64,000 nt of DNA. Origin: DATHBD01 sp035296325. Lineage in GTDB: Bacteria; Actinomycetota; Actinomycetes; Mycobacteriales; Micromonosporaceae. Numbering within the stretch: position 1 is the stretch's first letter; each line of letters starts with the position of its first letter. Shown piece by piece: positions 34,852-43,927 of this stretch. The translations under genes were made by a program, and so were the position numbers. Below the pieces are notes generated by a model. That model did no database searches. It was not told where the DNA came from and saw nothing but the letters and a program-made list of their open reading frames with translations. Where the stretch lies: the NCBI GenBank assembly GCA_035296325.1, contig DATHBD010000059.1, forward strand, positions 1 through 64,000. The letters are read 5' to 3'.

Positions 34852-37800
34852 ATGAAGCCGGTTCCGGTCCGACAGACTGTTGGGGTGGTTGATCAGCTGC
34901 CTCATGGGCTCTACGAAGTCGTTGTCACCAAGGCGCTCGAAGTGCAGCTCAGCAACGTCGACCACGAGCTGATCAAGCGCCACAGCCTCCGCTCCGCTGA
35001 CGCCGCAGACCGCATCGCACAGCTCCTTGCCCGCCAGGTCGAGCAGGCGCTCGACGCCGTTCCGGAAGCGGATCGAGTCGCGATCGGCGTCGAGGTGGCG
35101 CAACACCTGCTCCAATCACTGGGCGCGCGACTGCCGAAGACGGATCCGGTACTGCAGGCCCCACTTGCCCCCGGCGAGATCCTGGGCGCGATCGGCGAGC
35201 GCCAGCCGGACGGCTCGGTGCACACAGCGGGCCGGCCGCTCATTCCGCTGCTCGACACCACCCTGCTCACGAACGCGCCCGGCGAGCCCAGGGTGGGCAG
35301 CCAGATCCACACCGAGATCGCCTCAGCCGACTCGATCGACGTGGTGATGGCGTTCATCCGCACCACCGGCATCCGGCCGCTGCTGGAGGCCCTGCGGGAG
35401 CACTGTGCGCGCGGCGGGCAGTTGCGGGTGCTGACCACGACCTACACCGCGTCGACCGAAGCCAGGGCGCTGGACCTGCTCGCGGAGCTGGGCGCCCAGG
35501 TCCGGGTCTCCTACGACCTGTCCACCACCCGCCTGCACGCGAAGGCGTGGCTGTTCCGCCGGCATTCCGCGTTCAGCACCGCGTACGTCGGGTCATCCAA
35601 CCTCACGCACTCCGCCCAGATAGCCGGCCTGGAGTGGAACGTGCGGGTGTCTGCCGCCCGCAACCTCGACGTCGTGAAGAAGATCGAGGCGGTCTTCGAC
35701 AGCTACTGGCAGGGCGGCGACTTCGTCCCGTACGTCAGAGCCGAGTTCGAGGAGGCCCTGAACCGTGCGGGCACCTCGCACGAGCGCAGTCTGACGGTGC
35801 TCAGCCCACTCGAGGTACGCCTGGAACCGTTTCAGGAGCGCATGCTCGAGCTCATCGAGCTGTCCCGCGCACGCGGCTACCACCGCAACCTGCTGGTGTC
35901 TGCGACCGGCACCGGAAAGACGGTGATGGCGGCGGTCGACTACGCGCGCCTGCGGACGACACTGCCCCGGGCACGCCTGCTCTTCGTCGCGCATCGTGGG
36001 GAGATCCTGGAGCAGAGCCTGGCGATGTTCCGCCACGTGATGCGGGACCATACCTTCGGCGAGATGTGGGTTGGTGGTGCCCGGCCGACCGCCTTCGAGC
36101 ACGTCTTCGCCTCAATCCAGAGGCTCACGGCAGCATCGCGCGAGCACCTCAGCCCGGATCACTTCGACATCGTCATCGTCGACGAGTTCCACCACGCGGC
36201 GGCAACCTCGTACCGCTTCATCATGGATGAGCTCACACCGCGAGAGTTGCTGGGGCTCACCGCGACGCCGGAACGCGCTGACGGCGCGCCCATCCTGCAC
36301 TGGTTCGACGACCGCATCGCCGCCGAGCTGCGCCTGTGGGACGCGATCGAGCAGCACCGCCTCGCCCCGTTCACGTACTACGGCATCCACGACGGGGTGG
36401 ACCTGCGCGAGGTTCCGTGGCGCCGCGGCCACGGGTACGACGATGCCGCCCTCACCAACGTCTACACCAGCAACGATGCCTGGGTCCGCTTCGTCTACCG
36501 GCAGCTCGAGACGCACGTGGACGACGTTGCCACCATGCGCTGCCTGGGGTTCTGCGTGAGCGTCGCCCATGCGCGGTACATGGCGGCGCGGTTCCGGCAG
36601 CTCGGGGTGGCAGCGGTGGCGGTCGTCGGAGCGACGCCCGACGCGGACCGCCGCGCCGCACTGCGAGATCTTGCCGACGGCAGGATCCAGGTCGTCTTCT
36701 CCGTCGAGGTGTTCAACGAAGGCGTTGACGTCCCGACCGTCGACACGCTCCTGATGCTCCGCCCGACGCAGAGCCCCACCCTGTTTCTGCAGCAGTTGGG
36801 CCGTGGGCTCCGCACCGCCAGGGGCAAGACCACCTGTACGGTGCTCGACTTCGTCGGCACGCACCGAAGGGAATTCCGCTTCGATCAGCGGTACCGGGCG
36901 CTTCTCGGCGGCAGCCGCCGAGACCTGGAACGGGCCGTCGCCGACGGATTCCCGTTCCTGCCTGCGGGCTGCCACCTGGAGCTGGACCGGGTCGCGCGGG
37001 ACATCGTGCTGCGGAGCATCCGTGAGGCCATCCCGTCCCGCTGGCCGGTCAAGGTGGCCGAGCTGCGCCTGCTCGCCCAGACCCGCGCTTCGGTCACGAT
37101 GGCGGACTACCTCGCCGAGACCGGGCTCGAGGTCAGCGACATCTACGCCGGAGACCGCAGTTGGTCGGCGATGCGCGAAGCCGCCGGGCTCACCGTTGCC
37201 GTCGCCGGGCCACACGAGCCGGCGCTGCGCCGCGGGATCGCGCGGATGCAGCACGTCGACGATCTCCAGCGGCTCACCGGGTATCCCGCCCTGCTCGGCA
37301 GATCCCATGCACCCGAGGTGGACACCATGTCAGTCCGTGAGCAGCGACTGATGCGGATGCTCCTCGCCAACCTCGCCGATCAGGTCGTTGACAAACACGC
37401 GTCGCTCCAGTCCGCAGCCGATCTTCTGTGGGCGCATCCGCAGGTGCTGGTCGAGCTGCACGAGCTGTTCCACGTCCTCGGTGACGCACCCGGTCATGTC
37501 CAGCGGCAGGCGCTGCCCGACATTCCGTTGCAGGTGCACAGCCAGTACAGCCGCATTGAGATCCTGGCCGCGGTCGGCGAGGGCAGCGGCGTGAAAACGC
37601 CGCAGTGGCGGGAAGGCATTTATGACGCGAAAGCGGCCGGCGCTGATCTGCTGGCCTTCACGCTGGACAAGACCAGCGGTGCCTTCTCGCCGACGACGCG
37701 TTACCGCGATTACGCCATCAGCCGTGACCTCATCCACTGGGAGAGCCAGTCGACGACGAGAGCTGACAGCCCAACCGGTCGCCGGTACCAACATCATGTG

Positions 37801-37980
37801 GCGATGGGACGGTCGATCCTCCTCTTCGCGCGGGCGCGAGCCGACGATCGGGCGTTCTGGTTCCTGGGTCCCGCAACGTACGTCGAGCATCACGGCGAAC
37901 GGCCGATGGCGGTCACGTGGAGGCTGCAGACGCCGTTGCCCGGTGACCTGTACGCGACGTTCGCCGCGGCGGTGGCTTGA
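34852..37980 (+). CDS. PLD nuclease-SF2 helicase-DUF3427 protein
   Basis: The 1042-residue protein joins three parts. Residues about 150-290 form a phospholipase-D nuclease domain (HAKAWLF with H229 and K231, then GSSNLTHSA). Residues 325-670 form an SF2 helicase: Walker A SATGTGKT near 350, motif II DEFHH at 444-448, TATPER near 472, and motif VI QQLGRGLRT. The C-terminal ~160 residues match DUF3427 (HSQYSRIEILAAVGEG, TTRYRDYAISRDLIHWES). The HxK motif suggests nuclease or nucleotidyl-transfer chemistry. A role in DNA repair or phage defence is plausible, but no partner defence genes are adjacent. ATG 34852 lacks a strong ribosome site. Confidence 0.9.
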   Translation: MKPVPVRQTVGVVDQLPHGLYEVVVTKALEVQLSNVDHELIKRHSLRSADAADRIAQLLARQVEQALDAVPEADRVAIGVEVAQHLLQSLGARLPKTDPVLQAPLAPGEILGAIGERQPDGSVHTAGRPLIPLLDTTLLTNAPGEPRVGSQIHTEIASADSIDVVMAFIRTTGIRPLLEALREHCARGGQLRVLTTTYTASTEARALDLLAELGAQVRVSYDLSTTRLHAKAWLFRRHSAFSTAYVGSSNLTHSAQIAGLEWNVRVSAARNLDVVKKIEAVFDSYWQGGDFVPYVRAEFEEALNRAGTSHERSLTVLSPLEVRLEPFQERMLELIELSRARGYHRNLLVSATGTGKTVMAAVDYARLRTTLPRARLLFVAHRGEILEQSLAMFRHVMRDHTFGEMWVGGARPTAFEHVFASIQRLTAASREHLSPDHFDIVIVDEFHHAAATSYRFIMDELTPRELLGLTATPERADGAPILHWFDDRIAAELRLWDAIEQHRLAPFTYYGIHDGVDLREVPWRRGHGYDDAALTNVYTSNDAWVRFVYRQLETHVDDVATMRCLGFCVSVAHARYMAARFRQLGVAAVAVVGATPDADRRAALRDLADGRIQVVFSVEVFNEGVDVPTVDTLLMLRPTQSPTLFLQQLGRGLRTARGKTTCTVLDFVGTHRREFRFDQRYRALLGGSRRDLERAVADGFPFLPAGCHLELDRVARDIVLRSIREAIPSRWPVKVAELRLLAQTRASVTMADYLAETGLEVSDIYAGDRSWSAMREAAGLTVAVAGPHEPALRRGIARMQHVDDLQRLTGYPALLGRSHAPEVDTMSVREQRLMRMLLANLADQVVDKHASLQSAADLLWAHPQVLVELHELFHVLGDAPGHVQRQALPDIPLQVHSQYSRIEILAAVGEGSGVKTPQWREGIYDAKAAGADLLAFTLDKTSGAFSPTTRYRDYAISRDLIHWESQSTTRADSPTGRRYQHHVAMGRSILLFARARADDRAFWFLGPATYVEHHGERPMAVTWRLQTPLPGDLYATFAAAVA

Positions 37981-37987
37981 CGAGGCC

Positions 37988-38029
37988 GGCAGGCGCAGGC
38001 GGGCAGGCGCAGGCCGGCAGGCGCAGGCG
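37988..38029. repeat. Three 14-bp tandem repeats after the helicase gene
   Basis: GGCAGGCGCAGGCG, GGCAGGCGCAGGCC and GGCAGGCGCAGGCG follow each other immediately after the helicase stop codon. They are GC-only slippage-type repeats without hairpin form. Confidence 0.85.
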
Positions 38030-38177
38030 GGCGGGCGGGAGCGGGAGCTCCACCGATCCTCCGCTCCCTGTCCAGCGCGCGGCGGCAGAAATCGATGATC
38101 TTAGCTGTTCACGCATGTCGTTTGCCAGTCGGTAGACAGCAGCGGACCAGGTTCATCACAGCAATGGTTGATGTCCT

Positions 38178-39227
38178 GTGTCGATGACGACTTCTGAACA
38201 CCACGAAGAGCCGGACAATGCAGACGTCTCCCGAGTGCTCCTGAGCCGCCGCAGGCTGTTTACGATGAGCGGTCTCGCCGTCGCCGGAGCCGGCCTGACC
38301 GCCCTGGGCGCGGGCACCGCCAGCGCCGGCGTCTCCCACGAGCCGGCCATCTCGGCGGCCGAGGCCGCCAGGATGTGCGGTCTGACCGCCGAACAACCCC
38401 GAGGTCCGTACTATATCGACGGCATGCTGCGGCGGCGCAACGTCGTCGAGGACCGGGTCGGCGTGCCGCTGACCCTGAATCTTCGGGTCATCGACGGACG
38501 GACCTGCCGACCACTGCAGAACGTCGCCGTCGAGATCTGGCACTGCGACGCCGAAGGGGTCTACTCCGGGTACACCGCCATCGGCCCCGGCGACGGACCG
38601 ATCGGCCCACCACCCGGCGGTGCGCCCGGTGGTGGTGTGCCACCGACCGGCCCCCCACCCAGCGGTAGGCCCGGTGGTGTGCCACCGACCGACGACCTGA
38701 CCTACCTGCGCGGCCTGCAGCTGACCAACCGCCAGGGCATGATCACCTTCCAGACGATCGTGCCGGGCTGGTACGTCGGTCGAGCCGTGCACATCCACAC
38801 CAAGGTGCACACCGACGGTACGGCCACCGCCACCGGCTACACCGGCGGACGGAGCTGTCACACCGGCCAGCTCTACTTCGAAGAAGCCCTGGTCACCCGC
38901 CTGCACCAGATGGACCCCTACCGCAGAAACGACACCGTGCGCACCACGCTGGAGGACGATTTCATCTACGCGGACACCGGTGCCCCCGGTGGCCTGCTCG
39001 ACGCGCGGTACGACCCGGCCCGTCTCGACCGTGGCGTCTCGGCCCGACTGACCCTCGGCGTCAACCCGGAGGCGACGAACAACGGCGACCGGCAACTGGG
39101 CCCGCCCGGGCTGCCCGCCACGCCGACCGCCACGCCGACCGGCACGCCGACCGCCACGCCGCCCGGCACGCCGACCGGCATACCAACCGGCACACCCACG
39201 CCGAGCAGCACTCCACCCGTGGGCTGA
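38178..39227 (+). CDS. Secreted intradiol dioxygenase-like protein
   Basis: This protein of about 349 residues has a Tat signal (SRRRLFTMSGLAVAGAGLTALG, cleavage near ASA-GV). The mature part has the intradiol ring-cleavage dioxygenase C-terminal domain pattern: QPRGPYY, VEIWHCDAEGVYSGY and TIVPGWYVGRAVHIHTKV. Two Tyr and two His from these motifs would bind Fe(III). A Gly/Pro-rich insert of about 30 residues follows the second motif, and a Thr-Pro repeat tail ends the protein. Exported intradiol dioxygenases act on phenolic or lignin-type compounds outside the cell; the substrate is unknown. The start is GTG 38178 or ATG 38184. Confidence 0.85.
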   Translation: MSMTTSEHHEEPDNADVSRVLLSRRRLFTMSGLAVAGAGLTALGAGTASAGVSHEPAISAAEAARMCGLTAEQPRGPYYIDGMLRRRNVVEDRVGVPLTLNLRVIDGRTCRPLQNVAVEIWHCDAEGVYSGYTAIGPGDGPIGPPPGGAPGGGVPPTGPPPSGRPGGVPPTDDLTYLRGLQLTNRQGMITFQTIVPGWYVGRAVHIHTKVHTDGTATATGYTGGRSCHTGQLYFEEALVTRLHQMDPYRRNDTVRTTLEDDFIYADTGAPGGLLDARYDPARLDRGVSARLTLGVNPEATNNGDRQLGPPGLPATPTATPTGTPTATPPGTPTGIPTGTPTPSSTPPVG

Positions 39228-39284
39228 CGCACCTTCGACGCAGGAGCCGGTCCGGGCCGCCTCGGGCCGGCCACTGCCATGCGG

Positions 39285-39557
39285 TCAGCCGTGTCGACGA
39301 CGCCGACGCTTCCCCGCCCGGCTCTTGCGGCTCGGCATGTGCTCGCAGGTCGTCACCTCAGGTCGCGGCGTGCCGATCAGCCAACCCTCTTCTTCGGCGC
39401 AGCGCAGGTAAGCCGTCAGGTTCTGACGTTTCGGGTCGTCTGCCGTGGCCTCGATGGTCGCTTCCCTGATGCACACGCCCGAGCCGAGGTCGGCGCTGAG
39501 GCTCGCACACGTGCCGGTCTGCTTCTCCGCGAGTGGTGGGCAGCACGGGGCGATCAC
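39285..39557 (-). CDS. Possible small hypothetical protein
   Basis: A 90-codon frame from GTG 39557 with G/C-rich third positions and a plausible composition, ending in a very basic tail (SRKSRAGKRRRRRHG). No family was recognised and no good ribosome site is present. It may be a real small gene or the remnant of a longer mobile-element gene, given the nearby IS5 fragment. It partly fills the 422-bp gap between the dioxygenase and DUF222 genes; I see nothing else there. Confidence 0.35.
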   Translation of the reverse strand: MIAPCCPPLAEKQTGTCASLSADLGSGVCIREATIEATADDPKRQNLTAYLRCAEEEGWLIGTPRPEVTTCEHMPSRKSRAGKRRRRRHG

Positions 39558-39649
39558 TCGACCGGCAGCCGACGCGACGTTGCCGGCTATCCGCGCGGGT
39601 TCACGCGGTTATCCGCGGAGACGGCGCTGCAATCGCGACGCCAGACCGG

Positions 39650-40945
39650 TCACTCGCGTTGGTGGTGCTGGTTGCGTTGGTGGTGCTGGTTGCGTTGATG
39701 ATGCTGGTTGCGTTGCGGTCTTCGGTGTGGGTCCAGGTGGGCGGGTGGGGTGAATTCCGGTCGTCCGTCGGTGGGGTTGATCTGGGTGGTCCATTCGCTG
39801 TGGTGGATCAGGTGGTGGTGGTAGCCGCAGAGCAGGACGGCGTTGTGCAGGTTCGTGGGGCCGCCGTTGGCCCAGTGGACGATGTGGTGGGCGTCGCACC
39901 AGCGTGCCGGCCGGTCACAGGCGGGGAAGGCGCAGCCGCCGTCACGCAGGATCAGCGCGCGGCGGATCGGTCCAGTGAACAGGCGCCGCTCGCGGCCCAG
40001 ATCCAGGACCTGCCCGGCGCTGCCGAGGACGGCCGGGATGATGGTTGCGTCGCAGGCCAGGCGCCTGGCCGCAGCCGGGCTGAGGTGCGCGCCGTCGTCG
40101 AGGGTTGCCGCGCCGAGCTGGTCGCGTAGCGTCTGCAGGCTGGTCGTGACCACGACCTGTGGCCGGTCGCCGCCGTTGTCGGGGAGTTGGGTACTCGCGC
40201 ACGCCAGGCGGCAAACCTCGACCAAAGCGTCGGCGCGGCGCTGCCCGGCGCTGGGTCGTTCCACACCGGTCGTCACGGGTGTCGTGCGCGGTGCGCAGAG
40301 CGGGTCCAGGGCGGCGCGCACGGTCGCGGCGGCCTCGCGGGGCAGCCAGCCGGTGAGGCGGACCTGCCCGGTGCCGGCCACGTCGGTGAGGTGCACGCAC
40401 CGGTCCCGGTGTGCGCGCTGCTCTGCGCGGTCCAACCCGGCGAGGGCGGCCAGCTCGGCCCGCCCCGGGTCGAGGACTTCGAAGAGCCGCTGCCCCAGCA
40501 CGCCAAGCTCACGCGGCCCGAACACCGCCGCCTGCTCCACCAGGTGGACCTCTCCGCCTCGGCGGGCGTCGGCGGGAAGCTCAGCCACACCCGCGGCGAT
40601 CACCCTCGCCTGCTCCACATTGACTGCCCCGTCCGCCAAGGCCGCCGCGGTCGCGGGCAACTGCGCGTCGAGGGCGTGGGCGAGGACGGTCAACTGGCGG
40701 GCCGCCCCGCCGGAGATACGATGCCGGTCCCGCAGCCACGCGGTGGTGCTCGATGCGCCCTGCGCCACGGCGACACCCCGGGCGTCGATCTCCCGGACCA
40801 GCGCGAGATGCACCGCCGCCATCCGCTGCGTTATCACCTGCACCCGATCCAGACAGTCCACGAGCGTGGCCTGCGGCACCGCGCCGAGCAACACCGACCG
40901 GCACTCGTCGAGCGCCTCGTCCAGCATCGTCAACGCCGTCTCCAT
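39650..40945 (-). CDS. DUF222/HNH endonuclease (13E12-type)
   Basis: This 431-residue protein has an N-terminal DUF222 region (VREIDARGVAVAQGASSTTAWL, VNVEQARVIAAGV) and a C-terminal HNH nuclease motif (CAFPACDRPARWCDAHHIVHW, NLHNAVLLCGYHHHLIH). These proteins occur in many copies in actinobacterial genomes and are linked to mobile repeats. The C-terminus ends in repeats of Asn-Gln-His-His-Gln-Arg encoded by 18-bp repeats. ATG 40945 begins METALTMLDEAL; an upstream open stretch is not believable as coding. Confidence 0.9.
   Translation of the reverse strand: METALTMLDEALDECRSVLLGAVPQATLVDCLDRVQVITQRMAAVHLALVREIDARGVAVAQGASSTTAWLRDRHRISGGAARQLTVLAHALDAQLPATAAALADGAVNVEQARVIAAGVAELPADARRGGEVHLVEQAAVFGPRELGVLGQRLFEVLDPGRAELAALAGLDRAEQRAHRDRCVHLTDVAGTGQVRLTGWLPREAAATVRAALDPLCAPRTTPVTTGVERPSAGQRRADALVEVCRLACASTQLPDNGGDRPQVVVTTSLQTLRDQLGAATLDDGAHLSPAAARRLACDATIIPAVLGSAGQVLDLGRERRLFTGPIRRALILRDGGCAFPACDRPARWCDAHHIVHWANGGPTNLHNAVLLCGYHHHLIHHSEWTTQINPTDGRPEFTPPAHLDPHRRPQRNQHHQRNQHHQRNQHHQRE
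39656..39709. repeat. Three 18-bp repeats in DUF222 C-terminus
   Basis: GCGTTGGTGGTGCTGGTT occurs twice exactly (39656-39673, 39674-39691) and once with two changes (39692-39709). On the minus strand it encodes repeated NQHHQR residues at the end of the HNH protein. Confidence 0.9.
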
Positions 40946-41187
40946 GGCTCGCACCCTAGACACCGGGTACGACACTTTTCTCGAACAGATGTTCGACGGG
41001 CCGACGGTGTGCCTGGTGCACCACGACCGAAGACCGGGCCGGCACACTGGACCGGTGCCGGACCTTCCCGAGGTCGAAGGGCCGCTGCGGACCTGCGTGA
41101 GCGCGCCGTGGGCCCCGCGATCGAGCGCATCGACGTCTCGACGATCAGTGCCCTGGAGCCCGTTGAATAACCCCGGGTGGAGCGACG

Positions 41188-41500
41188 GTGTACCACTATT
41201 TCCGGGCGTGGCCGCGTGACGGCACCCACAACCGATCCGCCTGGCCGAAGGCCGCCGCCGAGATCCGTCGGCGGCGGTCGTGACTCCCAGTCGGTGCGCG
41301 GCGCGAAACCGTACCGAAGAGCGGTCCTTCCAACCGCTGCCCAGACGCTGGGTCGTCGAGCGCACCTCTCCTGGATCAACCGTTGCCGGCCCACCGTCCG
41401 CGACTACGAACGCCACCCGGAGCACCACGCCGCCACGATCCAGTGGGTCGTGGTCATCGTCATGACGCGCCGCCTCGCCAGCCACCACCCCAAGCCCTGA
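41188..41500 (+). pseudogene. Decayed IS5-type transposase fragment
   Basis: Fragments of an IS5-family transposase lie in order but in three reading frames: VYHYFRAWPRDGTHN at about 41188, DSQSVRGAK at about 41284, LPRRWVVERT at about 41335, and the C-terminal SWINRCRPTVRDYERHPEHH followed by WVVVIVMTRRLA. The expected central part between DSQSV and LPRRWVVER is missing. Frameshifts and an internal deletion make it non-functional. The last stop lies in the following hairpin. No terminal inverted repeats were identified. Confidence 0.8.
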
Positions 41501-41523
41501 CCAGCGTTTCGGCTGGTCAGGGC
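41494..41523. terminator. Hairpin after transposase remnant
   Basis: GCCCTGACCAGC (41494-41505) pairs perfectly with GCTGGTCAGGGC (41512-41523) over a 6-nt loop. It ends the transposase remnant and also lies beyond the end of the converging GT39 gene, so it can serve both strands. No T-run follows. It shares its stem sequence with the hairpin at 45541-45576. Confidence 0.6.
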
Positions 41524-41574
41524 CTCCAGTGGGGACGGTCCGCGGTAGTCGGGGAACCGCCTCGACGGATCCTG

Positions 41575-43644
41575 CTAGCTGGCTGCGCAGTCGTAGACGG
41601 TGGAGCCCTGGAGCGCCTCGTCGGTGAGGATGGCGCAGTTGCCGGTCACCCAGTCGGTGATGGCGGTGCTTGCGGCGCCGCCCCCGCCGCGCCGCCCTGC
41701 TCCGTCGCCTCCCAGCACGTAGCGCAGTTGACCACTCGCCACGAGTTCCGCGAGCTGGTCCGCGGTGGTGGACGGCACCTGGCCGGAGAATCCGCCGATC
41801 GGCAGGACGCTCGCCCCGGCCAGGATCAGCGCGCCGGCCTGCGTCGAACCCTGCACCGCCACCAGGTACTTCGTACCGGGTTGGCGGCGGCTCAGGACGT
41901 CGATGAGTTGCCTGCTCTGCTCCGTAGGGGCGGCACTGCCCACCCGGCCGCCCGGGCCGGCCGGACGGTCGGCACCGCCGGGCGCGTCGCCGTCCTGCGT
42001 ACCCCTGCCCTGCATGCCCCTGCCCTGCATGCCCCTGCCCTGCATGCCGCTACCCGGGATGCCGGTCGGTGCGTCTGACGTGGCAGGGCTGAACCGTGCG
42101 CCACCAGGTCCGCCGGCGGTCATCGGTCCGGCCGCCGGGCCGATCGCCGAACCGGAGTACTGCCGGTCCACTGTGGAGACCGCCCACGCCGCGGGCGCGA
42201 CCAGCACCGAGGCCACCGACAACGCGCCACCGGCCAATGCCAACCCGGCGCCCAGCCGGCGGTGCCGCCGCGATCGGCTGGACCGGCCCGCCCGGCGCAC
42301 CAGCGGGACGGCAACCAGTACGGCGACGCCCACCAGACCCAGCGTCACGACGACCGGCCGGATCCACGGCTGGAACGTCGGGAAGCGGGAGGACAGGTAC
42401 ACCGCATGCGCCACGGTCAGCGCCACGGCGGTGGGTAGCACCCAGCGTCGCGACCCCCCGCGTCGATACGCGCGCCAGCCCAGTACCAGGCCACCCGCCG
42501 CCAGCGCCGCCACCGCCGGAGCGACGGCGACCACGTAGAAGCTGTGCGCTACCCGGCCGGCCGAGAACGCCACGGCGTGGACCGTGAACCACGCGCCCCA
42601 CATCAGGAACCCGACCCGCAAAAGGTCCGTGCGGGGCGCTCTGCCGCGCCACCACACGCCGGCGACAACCCCGACCAGGGCGAGCGGGTAGAGCCAGCCG
42701 ACCTGCCCGGCGACCTGGTCGCTGAGCATGTACCCCCAGCCGGAGCCGCCCCGCCCGGGGACGCCGAGACCTCCCGGGTCGGCGCCCGCCTCGTACCGGC
42801 TGAGCAGGTTGTACTCGAACACCATCGAGAGTGGCGAGTTGTTGACGGAGCCGTCCACGTACGGCCGGGACGAGGCCGGCGTCGCCAGCACCAGGACGAT
42901 CCACCACGCGGACACCGCAAGCGTGACCAGCCCGGCCAGGGCGACGTGGCCGACCCTGCGCCGGAGGGTTACCGGAGCGGCAACGAGGTAGCCGAGCGCC
43001 AGTGCCGGCAGGACGCCCCACGCCTGGACCATCTTGGTCTGAAACGCGAGGCCCACCCACCCGCCGGAGAGGAGCAGCCAGGGCAGCCGGCCGGTCATGA
43101 CGGCGCGCTGCCAGGCGTGGGCGGCGAGGACCAGCAGCAGGGTCAGCAGCGTGTCGGAGATCTGCGCATGCGACAGCGCGGCAACGATGGGCATGGTGGC
43201 GAACGCTCCGGCCGCCAGGAGGCCGGCACCCGGGCCGAGCCACCGGCGTACGACGCAGTACATCACCAGGACGGTCAGGACCGACTCGATCACCTGGGGA
43301 GCCAGCACCGACCAGTTCGAGAAGCCGAAGACGCGCGCCGACAGGGCCTGTACCTGGAACGCACCGGGCAGCTTGTCCAGCGTGATGGAGGCGGCCGGAT
43401 CAAAGGCACCGTAGAAGAACGCGCGCCAGCTCTCCGACATGCTCTTCACTGCCGGGAGGTAGTAATTGTGCACCTGCTGGTTTCGCAGCCCAAGGGCGTA
43501 CACAACGCCGCACGCGGCCGTCAGCGCCAGCAGTGCGGGGCGCGCCCACCGCGGCTGGTCCTCGGGTGAACGCCAGGGAAGCCGCCGGACCCGACGCGCT
43601 GCGGAACTGAGTGGTGCGGCAGGGGCCGCTGCGACCATGGTCAT
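41575..43644 (-). CDS. GT39-type membrane glycosyltransferase (ArnT/YkcB-like)
   Basis: This protein of about 689 residues has an N-terminal membrane domain of about 11-12 helices and an outer C-terminal domain. The first outer loop carries the GT-C motif region HNYYLPAVKSMSESW, followed by SITLDKLPGAFQVQA with the Asp of the family's lipid-phosphate-sugar site. It transfers a sugar from a polyprenyl-phosphate donor to an exported acceptor. The C-terminal domain contains three Gly-Met-Gln-Gly-Arg repeats and ends QGSTVYDCAAS. The start is ATG 43644 or 43638. It stands alone on the minus strand. Confidence 0.88.
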   Translation of the reverse strand: MTMVAAAPAAPLSSAARRVRRLPWRSPEDQPRWARPALLALTAACGVVYALGLRNQQVHNYYLPAVKSMSESWRAFFYGAFDPAASITLDKLPGAFQVQALSARVFGFSNWSVLAPQVIESVLTVLVMYCVVRRWLGPGAGLLAAGAFATMPIVAALSHAQISDTLLTLLLVLAAHAWQRAVMTGRLPWLLLSGGWVGLAFQTKMVQAWGVLPALALGYLVAAPVTLRRRVGHVALAGLVTLAVSAWWIVLVLATPASSRPYVDGSVNNSPLSMVFEYNLLSRYEAGADPGGLGVPGRGGSGWGYMLSDQVAGQVGWLYPLALVGVVAGVWWRGRAPRTDLLRVGFLMWGAWFTVHAVAFSAGRVAHSFYVVAVAPAVAALAAGGLVLGWRAYRRGGSRRWVLPTAVALTVAHAVYLSSRFPTFQPWIRPVVVTLGLVGVAVLVAVPLVRRAGRSSRSRRHRRLGAGLALAGGALSVASVLVAPAAWAVSTVDRQYSGSAIGPAAGPMTAGGPGGARFSPATSDAPTGIPGSGMQGRGMQGRGMQGRGTQDGDAPGGADRPAGPGGRVGSAAPTEQSRQLIDVLSRRQPGTKYLVAVQGSTQAGALILAGASVLPIGGFSGQVPSTTADQLAELVASGQLRYVLGGDGAGRRGGGGAASTAITDWVTGNCAILTDEALQGSTVYDCAAS
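42002..42046. repeat. Three 15-bp repeats in GT39 gene
   Basis: CCCCTGCCCTGCATG occurs three times in a row, encoding the GMQGR repeats in a linker of the outer domain of the GT39 protein. The array is in frame, so copy-number changes would alter only linker length. Confidence 0.9.
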
Positions 43645-43927
43645 GGCATGACAATGGTGCTGCCGATGTGGAGCTTCCTGCCGGGCGGATGGGAGTTGGC
43701 TGTGGATAGCGGGCAGGGCGCCCGTGGCCAGGCCCGCGAGCCGCTCTACTTGGCCGGCCCAGGCAGACGTGCGCACCCGAATCGCAATGGGCGAGGTGCG
43801 GGGCCGCGCGGGCTTTGGGCCGTGGCCGAGTGCGTTGTCTGGCGCAGTCGCTTCATCACCAGAGCGCAGTCAGCAGGCTCGAAGTGGGTGGGCTGGTAGG
43901 CGTCCGTGGGGTCGGCTCCGCTGGGGG

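Noticed and set aside
43645..43927. Short plus-strand frames between the GT39 and CPBP genes
   Set aside because: No ribosome sites, no motifs, and poor codon bias.
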